A stretch of DNA of 64,000 bases from Prorocentrum cordatum. Taxonomy: Eukaryota > Sar > Dinophyceae > Prorocentrales > Prorocentraceae. The translations under genes were made by a program, and so were the position numbers. Each line of letters opens with the position of its first letter. The first letter of the stretch is position 1. Below, one piece after another: positions 33,245-41,760 of this stretch. The notes under the pieces are model-generated. The model ran no database searches, was not told the DNA's origin, and worked only from the letters and a program-made list of their open reading frames with translations. The DNA lies in contig CAUYUJ010004324.1 of assembly GCA_963575745.1 (NCBI GenBank), positions 60,001-124,000 of the forward strand, written 5' to 3'.

Positions 33245-34777
33245 GTGAAGGAGATTTCCGTTTTCCTCACCTCCCTGGACCTCCCGTGCATCATCTCGGG
33301 AGATTTCAACATGGTCCCCCAGGAGCTCCTGGCAGGCCACCCCTGGGTCGAGAAAATCTCAGGTGTCGTCAAAACCGCGAACATCGAGACCTCGTGTCGC
33401 AATGGTCGTCTCATCGACTACTTCATCATCCACATATCGATCTTTGACTACCTGTCTATCGAGACCGATTTAACCAGTCCATGGAAGCCACACATCGGAC
33501 TCAGAGCAGTTTTCCGAGTGGAGGCACTCCATCGCCAGGGATGGTTCCCTAGGCAAGCCGCATCAGTCAAATCATCAGCAGCCCCAGCCAGTCCGTGGGC
33601 ACATTATCGGCACCAGGCGCAGCTAGACCAGCACGAGACGCCGCAGGTGCAGTTCCCCATCGCAGAAGAGTTCGCCAGCAAAACCCTCACCCACCAGTAC
33701 GGCCTCCTCAGTCGGGCCCTCGAAGGTTGGTGTATCGGGACCCCTGCAGGCACCCAAGAAGGTTACAGTCGCGGGGACGGCTTCGAGGTCATCTGGAGAG
33801 ACATCCTCCCCCCCACTCCTTTCCAGCATCGACTTCATCATGAAAGTCATCAGTGGGGGGTGGTCCAGCAGCGGGCCCACGAACGGGATCATCTTCTCCA
33901 ACACCATCCGGCCTCCAGAGAGCTCCTGAGGACCCAGGGGCACCTCACCTCCACCCTCCAGGCGAACCCAGTGTGGCCACCAGACCTTCCGCCAGCCTCG
34001 CAGACCCTGGTGCAGTCATATCTCGCAGGCACAAATGCTACGACCTCGTGGCCAGATGCACGCTTTCAGCTCGAGCTGATCGTTCAGCACTTTGATAAGG
34101 AAGCCTTGCTGCAGAAGGAGACTGCATTCAAGACCTGGCTCCACGACTCCCTCGCCCACGGGGGCGGCGGCGCACACCACATCACAAAGGTCCCTGGGCC
34201 CGCTCCAGAAGAGGACAATGACGTTTTCAGCTCGGTCGGCGGGGAGATTATCACAGACCCCCTGAAGGTCCTGAACCACAAAAGCGAGTATTGGTTGCAG
34301 TACTGGGACCCAGATAAGATCCTCCCCGACAAGCCCCTTGAGGCCCTTTGGCTCCAAGACCTACGCCAGCAAGCAATGGACTCTTGGGGCCCCTCCCACA
34401 ATTGGAGCCCAGAACAAGTTCAGAAGGCCCTCGGAAGTTCCTCAAGCAACTCTGCACCAGGAGCGGACCAGTGGCGAGTAGCAGATTTCCGTCGGCTTCC
34501 CCCTGAAGGATTGGAGATCCTCACTGACATTATCAATGATACGTGTAGGCTGCAGCAGTTTCCAGCCCAGTGCCTAATCAACTTGGTGGCCCTGAAACCA
34601 AAGACAGAGGTCAGCGGCCGCCCCATCACCCTGACGAACGCCCCATACCGTGTCACCATGCGCCTATTCAAGGGCCAGGTCTCCTCCTGGGAAGAGGCAC
34701 GGGCAGGTTTCTGGGACGCAGCTATCAAAGGCAGTGATTGTTTAAGGGCAGCCCTCATCAGCGAGCTTTTTGTATAG
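33245..34777 (+). CDS. LINE 1: endonuclease remnant and N-terminal part of reverse transcriptase
   Basis: The first 100 codons carry the endonuclease core. PCIISGDFNM holds the GDFN catalytic signature, a DYF block follows, and WKPHIGL sits where the usual SDH motif is expected. A linker of about 300 residues follows. Near 34455 SAPGADQW marks the start of the RT fingers. ALKPKTEVSGRPITLTNAPYR (about 34590-34660) is the conserved RT block with the RPI motif. The frame ends at TAG 34775-34777, but the same frame continues with EGVLDLEKFF (RT motif A), so the stop lies inside the RT domain. The ATG at 33245 is only the first in-frame ATG; the true start is lost with the missing 5' end. The product would nick target DNA and copy the element RNA at the nick. 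Confidence 0.85.
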   Translation: MKEISVFLTSLDLPCIISGDFNMVPQELLAGHPWVEKISGVVKTANIETSCRNGRLIDYFIIHISIFDYLSIETDLTSPWKPHIGLRAVFRVEALHRQGWFPRQAASVKSSAAPASPWAHYRHQAQLDQHETPQVQFPIAEEFASKTLTHQYGLLSRALEGWCIGTPAGTQEGYSRGDGFEVIWRDILPPTPFQHRLHHESHQWGVVQQRAHERDHLLQHHPASRELLRTQGHLTSTLQANPVWPPDLPPASQTLVQSYLAGTNATTSWPDARFQLELIVQHFDKEALLQKETAFKTWLHDSLAHGGGGAHHITKVPGPAPEEDNDVFSSVGGEIITDPLKVLNHKSEYWLQYWDPDKILPDKPLEALWLQDLRQQAMDSWGPSHNWSPEQVQKALGSSSSNSAPGADQWRVADFRRLPPEGLEILTDIINDTCRLQQFPAQCLINLVALKPKTEVSGRPITLTNAPYRVTMRLFKGQVSSWEEARAGFWDAAIKGSDCLRAALISELFV

Positions 34778-35656
34778 ATCAGCAGCTCTCTCAAGTGCTC
34801 CATCATCGAGGGCGTTTTAGACCTCGAAAAGTTTTTTCGACGCGATCCGCCAGCACAAGCTGGCTGAGAAGGCCCTCGCCCTAGGCTACCCAGTGGTCCC
34901 ACTGACGCTGGGCATGATTACCCACACGTGTACCAGAGTCCTCACGACACCGATTGGAGCCAGCGAGCCCCTCACCCCGATGGCTTCGATTCTCCAAGGG
35001 TGCGGACAAAGCGCTTCCTGGACCAGGGCCCTCCTGCGCGACGTCCTCGAGAGGGCCCACCACCAGATCCCAGGGGCCACGATCCGAACCTGGTTTGACG
35101 ACATCAGGGCCCGTCTTGTGCGGAGCCCAGAGGCCCTGCAAGAAGCCTTCCCAGAGCTTATCATGCAGTTATGTGGGGGACTCGCTGACCTAGGATGCCG
35201 TCTCTCTGGTAAGTCTGTGGCCCTGGCCAGCTCCGACGACATCCGCGCCGCGGTCGCCGACGAACTCAATCAGGCAGGGGTCCAGATCAGACCCGCCCAG
35301 CACGCTCGGGATCTGGGGGTCGACACCACGATCGGGGAGAAAAGGGCCCTGGGGGCCCGCCGAACCCGTCGTCGTCTCGGAGTGCAGAGACACAAGAACA
35401 TCAAGAAGCTGGCCAAGACTACAACCAAGGCGCGACCACTTTTCCGCACAGGCGCCCTGCCGCAGCTGAAGTGGGGCATGGGGGGGCGCGGATCAGCACC
35501 GACCGAAGTCCAGTATTTCCGCCGATTGGTGGGAGCGGCACATGGAGTTTCTAAAGCAGGGGCCTGCCTCACCACTGGCCTCCACACCCGCCCAGGACAC
35601 CCATCTAACATGGATCCAGGGATCTATCTTCGGGTCTTCGGGCCCAGCTGTTCACG
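34778..35656 (+). pseudogene. LINE 1: reverse transcriptase palm and thumb
   Basis: Continues the RT domain after the in-frame TAG. Motif A (VLDLEKFF, about 34813-34838) is followed by a one-base shift at the T6 run 34832-34837. The frame then runs from about 34838 through motif B (SILQGCGQSASW) to the catalytic block TWFDDI at about 35091, where the family usually shows a YADD or WVDD motif. Downstream thumb sequence (LGVDTTIGEKRALGARRTRRR, about 35311-35373) is typical of this LINE type. A second one-base shift near 35640-35655 ends the frame. Confidence 0.8.
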
Positions 35657-36486
35657 ATGTGGTTTCGGGCTATCAATACCGAACTCAGCATCCTCGGAGG
35701 CATCCAGAAGGCTTGGGGGACTCTGAGGGAGAGGCCCAAGAGACCATCAAGGTGGCTCATGGTCAGGTCCCACTTGTCCGCGACCATCGCCACCCTGTAC
35801 GACCTAGGCTGGACCCCAACCTCGGCATGGCTCTGGAGAGACCCCGAGGGCCTAGATTTCCCCGTCAAGCAGCTGAGCCGGGACAACCAGAAGGTTTTCA
35901 TGTTTCACTTGGAGTTCCTCTTGAACATGCATGCATGGAGAGCAACCTGCCCCCTCAGCCACAACTCTGGAGGCCTTCAGGAGGGGGGGGGGGGGGGGGG
36001 CACTCCCCGCGGCTCTACCCTGCCAGAAAGCGGGCCGCCACCAAGAAGCGGGAGAAGCAGCTAGCCGAATACCCCCTCCCCCGAGCCCGACAAGTTCAGG
36101 CCCAGGAGGAACTCCAGCGAGAAGCAACGTTCCCAGCAGCTTTAGAGGCCGTCTCCTGCTCGAGGTGCTGGAGCGCCCGCCGCAGGTTTGAGAGCGGCCA
36201 GCAGGACGACGCCGAATGTCCTCTCTGCGGGCAAGAGCACGGAGATGATTTACACAAATTTTGGACGTGCCCTGAATTGGGAAGTCTCAACATCCCCGCC
36301 ATCAATCGGACCCAAAGCTCCATAGATCGGGCAGTGGCCGAGCCCCCAATGGAATCCAGTCTCTGGCTCCGAGGGATCATCCCTGCCGCGATCATACGTC
36401 AAGTTCATGGGCACATTCTGGGACTAGATCAGGACACGGTCCGAAAAAGGAGTGTTAAAACAGCATGCAGTCTATCAGTTCGGTGA
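35657..36486 (+). pseudogene. LINE 1: connector and CCHC-like zinc knuckle
   Basis: From 35657 the frame reads AINTELSILGGIQKAW and further connector sequence up to the G18 run (35983-36000). After that the continuation is one frame over. That frame carries CSRCWSARRRFE and the knuckle CPLCGQEHGDDLHKFWTC (about 36220-36273), a C-x2-C-x8-H-x4-C arrangement. It ends at TGA 36484-36486, but the biological continuation is the RNase H frame starting about 30 bases earlier. Confidence 0.75.
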
Positions 36487-37123
36487 CTGGCAGGTGGCAG
36501 CAACAGACGGCAGCGGAGGGCCTCACGCGCAGGACCCGCGCACCAGAGTCTGCGGCTGGAGCGTATCCTTGTGGGCACACGATCTCACCTGGAAAGGAAC
36601 CATCCAGGGAGGCATCATCGGCCCGCAGACCGCGCCGCTGGCGGAGCTCGAGGCAGTCATTGCGCTGCTGGGGTCCACCCGCGGCCGCCTCATCATCGTG
36701 ATTGACTGTGCCTATGTGATCAAGGGTTTCAACAGAGGCCCACGCTTTCGGCACCCCGAGAGCCAGTTCACTTGGCAGAAGTTCTGGACCCAGGCCAAAA
36801 ACCGACGGGACAGTACGATCTTCTACACAGTGAAAAGCCATCCCACTGAAGAAGAAGCCGCTCGAGAGCCTCTCTGGGCCCTACATCTCAATGGCCATGC
36901 CGACATACTTGCTGCGGGAGCAGCACAGTGGCGTCAAGTCCCAGGGCCCCTCGTTCGGCACCTCCAAGGCACTGATACTCGCGCTGATCTCATCAGGGAC
37001 AGATTGGCAGCAGTTCAGAACCACTACTGGAGCCACAAAGACCCACTGTGCCTCGAGGAGGATGAGGATGCCAAGGAGACCCGTAGGAAAGTGAAGGTGG
37101 AGCGTAGCGCTGCAGCCTTGCAG
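36452..37123 (+). CDS. LINE 1: RNase H domain
   Basis: The frame opens near 36452 and gives a type I RNase H with its four acidic positions in order: Asp in ATDGSGG (36506-36508), Glu in LAELEAV (about 36650), Asp in VIDCAYV (about 36703) and Asp in LNGHADILA (about 36900). The domain would remove RNA from the RNA-DNA hybrid during element copying. After the domain the frame keeps a charged tail (DEDAKETRRKVKVERSAA) and reaches a likely splice donor at 37124. Read without splicing, it runs into a Leu/Pro-rich stretch typical of a polypyrimidine tract and stops at 37318. Confidence 0.82.
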
Positions 37124-37185
37124 GTTGAGCTGTCTAGGACGCCCCACACTCCCTCTCTTCTGCTCCTGCCCCTCCCCTTTTCCAG
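37124..37185 (+). other. Probable 62-nt GT-AG intron inside the LINE 1 reading frame
   Basis: Donor GTTGAG at 37124, long pyrimidine stretch (about 37145-37182) and CAG acceptor at 37183-37185. Excision is phase 0 and joins SAAALQ to IACHVCGKRGS, which has two zinc-binding cysteines. Without excision the finger is out of frame. CAG precedes both junctions. Confidence 0.6.
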
Positions 37186-37485
37186 ATCGCTTGCCATGTC
37201 TGTGGCAAGCGTGGTAGCGTCATCAAGGGAACACCCAGGTGGCTTCAGACCCCCTGCGTCCCCCCAGGACCGCAAAACCGTTTTCACCCGTCCCACGGGC
37301 CGTTCATCAAGAAGTTGAATGGTGTCCTTTGGTGCTCCCGATGCGGAGCCTGGACCATCCGTGCAGCCAAGAAATTCAGGGAGCCCTGTGCACCACCAAC
37401 AGAAGGGGGCACCAAGGCTCTCCAGAAGCTTACCCAAGGTGAGCCACCGCCAGGCCTCAAAGCCTGGCCCGATGGGCCCACATGA
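37186..37485 (+). CDS. LINE 1: C-terminal zinc fingers
   Basis: Reads IACHVCGKRGS (CxxC near 37195), WLQTPCVPPG, NRFHPSHGPF, then LWCSRCGAW (CxxC near 37336) and KKFREPCAPP, ending at TGA 37483-37485. This is a double CxxC...C arrangement of the kind found at the C terminus of dinoflagellate LINE proteins, from memory. It depends on the intron call just upstream for its connection with RNase H. Confidence 0.7.
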   Translation: MACHVCGKRGSVIKGTPRWLQTPCVPPGPQNRFHPSHGPFIKKLNGVLWCSRCGAWTIRAAKKFREPCAPPTEGGTKALQKLTQGEPPPGLKAWPDGPT

Positions 37486-37539
37486 GGTCCATCCACGGCT
37501 GCTCCCACGCGGGGAGACCAGGACCGCTGCTTGGGCGCG

Positions 37540-37862
37540 AGCGCGGGGGAGGAGGGGGAGGAGGAGGACGAGGAGGGGGAGGAGGGGGAGGAGGGGGAGG
37601 AGGGGAAGGAGGGTGATGATGGACGACACTGGGAGGACGATGATGGAGGCCGATGAGGGGGAGGACGACAATGGGAGGACGATGATGGAAGGACGAGAGG
37701 GGGGAGAGGGAGGACGAGGAAGAAGAGGAGAAGGAAGAGGAGGACGAGGTGGACGAGGAGGAGGAGGATGACGATGAGGTTGAGGACGAGGACGAGGAAG
37801 AGGAGGAGGAGGAAAAGGAGGAGGAGGAGGAGGAGGAGGAGGAGGAGGAGGAGGAGGAGGAT
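37540..37862. repeat. (GGA)n-rich purine tract after LINE 1
   Basis: GGAGGA and GACGAG triplets with a short 30-bp-scale duplication (GGGAGGACGATGATGG at about 37629 and 37671). Glu/Gly-rich frames over it are not genes. Confidence 0.9.
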
Positions 37863-39329
37863 AGCGCCATCGACAGGGAAGGTCGGAGCCACGAGGTCCG
37901 CCGGCTCGACGACGCCCGCGTCGCCCGCGCCCGCCCTCTCACTCTTATCCACAATTGCGGGGTGCTACGTACCAGTTGCCAGCAACACCGTGCCGACCGA
38001 CGAAAGCTCCGGGGCGAGCTAAACGAAGCTGTGCAGACAAACAGGATCAGCTACACCATGCTGCGCTGCTCCCCCACTCACAACATGACTTCGTACCGTG
38101 ACCCACCACGGACCGCGGTCGACGCCGAAACCCACCAGGGTAACGGCAAGGCCATCTCATCAGCCAGGATGGTTTGGATGCACCCGCTTGGGATGTTCTT
38201 GTCACCGCCGCGCCCGCGAAAGAGGGCGACGGGGCGTCGTGCACCAGTAGTTTCTTTTTTTCGCACGCTGCAGGAAGGCGACCGCCTGGCACAGCAGATC
38301 CGAACACAAGACGAACCTCTAGCGCTCGCAAAATTGGGACCTATCAGCACCGATTACCCGGGACGCGAGATCCTCGTCCCGTCTCCAAGCCAACGGCGGG
38401 GTTCAATCAAAGAAGCATTCATGCTCGGACGGGGCAAGGTAAAACGCCCCCGCGAACGTCGCTCAGTGAAGACATGCTCGACCCAGGCGACAACCTGGTC
38501 TGGATCCGCGCCGCCATCTGTGAGGCTGTCCCTGTTGCGGCCGCGCCCGCGCTCGATGAAGCGTTCACGGCGCAGTTTCCGGGCGCTGCGCCCCTCGACG
38601 GCGGGCGTGCGCCAGCAGCTGGCCGACTCCGGGCAACGCCCCCTGCGGGCAGAGCCGCCGCCTGTGCCCAGTTCGGGGGTCGATAGACCTCCTACCCTGA
38701 CACGTCGATTAGCGACTTGGCCGCTTTCGGTTCGCGAGGTGGCGTCGCGGCCGTCACTTTGCGGGTCCAGGTCCGTCGGTTTCGGTCCCAGGCCGTTTTC
38801 ACCAAAGGGAGGTTTACTAAAGGAAGGTTTGCCCACCGCCGACCAGTTCCCGTGGAGGCGAGACGCGAAGGCTTGAACTTGTCGCGCACGCAGGCCTCCC
38901 AGTGCTCGCTGCCAGGAGCGGGGAGCGGATTGTGATCCAGATATGGGATATGGGGGAGGAGAGTGCCATTCATCTCCGTGGCGGTGTTTTTCGCCTTGCT
39001 CGCGTGCGTCGCCACGGTCGGGCGGTCGTGGGCGTCGACAGATCTCGCCCGACTCAAAGGGGAGGAGGAAGGTTCTTCGGCCACATTGGGCCGCCAGTGT
39101 AGTCCATCGGGCTGTCTTGCATCATCTTTGGGCCACTTTGACGCCATCTCGAGACCATCATGACAACACCATGGGGTTGCACGGGCTTTTGCTTGCGCTC
39201 TTGGGCGGGTTTCGTTCATTCTTGGCGGGCTTCCGCTCCGACCTCGGCCTCATCGAGGTCCGTAGACCCCCCAGGGCCGCCCTCGCACGCGCGGAGTGGA
39301 CATCTATACGATCCGTTTTGAGTTGCACG
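37863..39329. other. GC-rich segment, no gene supported
   Basis: A frame from the Glu tract runs to 38876, but its downstream part shows no conserved-looking block and competes with equally long frames on both strands. Confidence 0.4.
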
Positions 39330-39334
39330 TGTGG

Positions 39335-39455
39335 AGAGCATATCACGCCTGTGGCCCGCTGGGCTGGCGAAGTGATGCTCTGGCATTCATGAGTTTGTGG
39401 CCCGCGGGCTGGAGAACATATCACGCCTGTGGCCCGCTGGGCTGGCGAGTTTGTG
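39335..39455. repeat. Short tandem duplication
   Basis: CATATCACGCCTGTGGCCCG appears at about 39339 and 39417, with a shortened TTTGTGGCCCGCGGGCTGG copy between. Confidence 0.85.
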
Positions 39456-40376
39456 TTTTCAGATTGTCTCAAGATGGGTTCCAAAGGCCTCCGAGAGGGC
39501 TAACTGCGTTGCCAGGATGCCCCCAGGCAGCCGCCCCGAGATCCTGGGCGAGGGGGCCCACGATGACGGCGAAGCTAGCCAGGGCCACCTTCCAGGCTCT
39601 CCCCGCGACGAGCCTCTAGGAGGAGCTCTGTTGGCTCACTCTCGCGCTCCTCCCTCCCCTCGATCGCCTTGCCCCTCCTCAAGAGCCGGCGGGCGGCATT
39701 GTAGACTGTCGCAGTTCTTGTTTCCGCCATAGGTGGCCTCGCACCGCACACGAGCGTCGCACCACACAAGAGCGGGCCGCGCATGCAGCTCAGAATTCCA
39801 GCGCCCTGGCGCCAAGACCGCAGCATTCTGGGCAGCGCCCATGCCCCAGGAGTGTCATGCCTCGCACCCTCCTGCCAGAGGGGGCGCATGTTGCGCGGCC
39901 ATTTTTTGAGCAGCCAGGAGGGTAGGCGCTCCAGGGCCGCTTCCTGCGCCCGCCCCCCCCCCCCCCCTGGGGAGGCGACCTGGAAGACCAGGCGCAGCTG
40001 CCGACTATGATCCCCAAGTGCCTGCAGGTGAGCTGGCTCCCCCCCCCGCAATGCCGCGCCCCTCGTGCGCGGCCGGCGCTGCCGTCGCGCAGTGGCCCGC
40101 GGAGGTCGATCTAAGGCTGACCCAAGGATCATGGGCGTTCTCGGGGGGTGCCCCACGGCTGGACGCGGCTCTGGAACTCTGGCCGGGATGGGCCCCGGGA
40201 GGGCTCCAGGTGTTGGGTTTTTGAGGGGACGCCGGTGGCGGGTGCAGCGAGGGGGGGCGGCCTTCTGAGAAGGCAAGGGTTTCTCATGGCAGCCCTGCTT
40301 CCTCACAGGAGGCCCTCCAGAAGCCTCCGATCCCTTCCGAGAGGCGCCCTGCCTCCTCAGTAGGCCGCCCCCTAGG
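39456..40376. other. GC-rich segment, no gene supported
   Basis: Contains a C run at about 39953-39967. Frames on both strands are Arg/Pro/Ala-rich and without motifs. Confidence 0.4.
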
Positions 40377-40421
40377 GAGGGAGAGAGTGAGGGAGGGAGG
40401 GAGGGAGGGAGGGAGGGAGGG
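40377..40421. repeat. (GGGA)n microsatellite
   Basis: About ten GGGA tetramers after a GAGAGTGA lead-in. Confidence 0.93.
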
Positions 40422-40947
40422 AGCAGAGCAGAGCAGATCCTCATGGAGTCCCTGTCAAGATCACGACCTCGAAGCTCGAAAAAACTTGACTGTACTCTGA
40501 GAGGGTTCCTTCGAAACCAGACGACTAACGATGCAAGCCCCTCTCAGGCTCACAGCAAAGATTGCACTGGCCGATGGGCACCCCGATAGGCACGCAGCCC
40601 TCAGAGGGGGCCCATACATCAGGCGCGGCGACCTCGTCCTTTCCCCCGCCCACCCGAGCTCGCCCCCCGCCTCCCACTCCCGACGTGTCGGCCACCACGG
40701 CCTCGATTCGAAGGCATATTAATTACTGGGATCTCAGGAGCTGTTGTCACTGCGATACCTTCTGGAAGACTAACTGGGGTCCTACTTACTGCCCGAGCAA
40801 TCTGATCCTGCGTCACACTACCTGCTGCTACAAGTAATGCTAGTCTCTCACTACTGGCCATCATCGGAAATCTGCCGGCTAGCATATCACGACTGTCCTG
40901 AACACTGCTATCCCTTTCTGGCGCCAGCTGAGGGGGCGCCTCACGTC

Positions 40948-41760
40948 CTACTTGTGGTCCTTGCGATCGAGAAACTTCGATATCTCCCTCTCCAGCGGTC
41001 CCCGCGGGGCCGCGCCCGAAAGGAAGGAGCCCTCCTCCACCGCCACCAGCGTCTCCACCATCGGGCCGATCACCGCCCCCATGTTGTGATGAAGATCCAC
41101 TTTGAAGAGAAAAGTTGCCTTGTCTTTCTGGCCCTCGACCTTGCGATGAATACTAACGCGGAAGTACTGGACTGCACGGGCGATATCTGACAGCGGAACC
41201 TTCGCGAGCTTCTCGTCCCAGAACGTGCGCATGTCCGCCTTGAGCTTCTCGGCCCTCTGTTTGATAAGAGGGTCCGCCTCCTCTGCCACCGTCTTGGTGG
41301 CTCCGTACTCCCATACTGCCATAAAGATTTGTTGTAGATGAGGAGCGGCGCGTCCTTTGTGATCCACCGTCTCGCCACCGTCTGCGCGCTTCTCCATCTC
41401 TTTGCTCGTCTCGTTGTACGCCACTCCTGCCGCGACTGCGGCTGCGATCATGCCCTGGCCTGCGTCCAACTCGTACCTCAAGTACACCACGGCTCCGAGG
41501 TCGGCAAGCTCTCGACTGTTGGCCAAGATTAGCTTGCAGATGACCACGATGATTTTGCCGAACGGGATGCGACCACCCTGGCTGCCCGACTCCTTCTTGC
41601 GTTTGGCGTCGGGCTGAGTGCCATCGGCTTCTGGGGAGGCGGCACTCTTGAACCAAGCAGGTCTCTGGAGAGCCTCGACTTCCATGATGAAAGCCGTGAA
41701 CGTCGGTACTGATCGTACGAGTAGTTGATATGAAGGGCGCGATCTGAACTGGCAGATGGC
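40948..41760 (-). CDS. LINE 2: C-terminal domain of the RT protein
   Basis: In the next frame a coherent protein segment runs from about 41760 to TAG 40948-40950. It contains EVEALQRPAWFKSA, GGRIPFGKIIVVICKLILAN, LGAVVYLRYELDAGQG and ADMRTFWDEKLAK, mostly helical. I associate this domain from memory with the tail of dinoflagellate LINE proteins and know no function. After the stop another frame (RSQGPQVG... to MLAGRFPMMASSERLALLV and beyond, 40965-40619) looks like a further continuation after one more shift. Confidence 0.6.
   Translation of the reverse strand, partial: AICQFRSRPSYQLLVRSVPTFTAFIMEVEALQRPAWFKSAASPEADGTQPDAKRKKESGSQGGRIPFGKIIVVICKLILANSRELADLGAVVYLRYELDAGQGMIAAAVAAGVAYNETSKEMEKRADGGETVDHKGRAAPHLQQIFMAVWEYGATKTVAEEADPLIKQRAEKLKADMRTFWDEKLAKVPLSDIARAVQYFRVSIHRKVEGQKDKATFLFKVDLHHNMGAVIGPMVETLVAVEEGSFLSGAAPRGPLEREISKFLDRKDHK

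Larger units (their letters stand above)
33240..37485 (+). mobile_element. Non-LTR retrotransposon (LINE) 1, 5'-truncated and interrupted
   Basis: In order: the C-terminal half of an AP-like endonuclease, a reverse transcriptase, a CCHC-type knuckle, an RNase H domain and C-terminal zinc fingers. The 5' part of the endonuclease is missing, which is usual for incomplete reverse transcription. Frame breaks: TAG at 34775-34777, a T6 run at 34832-34837, a one-base shift near 35640-35655, a G18 run at 35983-36000 and a shift near 36450-36460. Frames on both sides stay recognisable at each break. A probable intron lies at 37124-37185. I cannot tell whether the homopolymer shifts are genuine. Confidence 0.9.

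Noticed and set aside
37749-38876. 375-residue + frame with a long Glu tract
   Set aside because: The Glu part is a GGA microsatellite and the rest has no conserved block or splice support.
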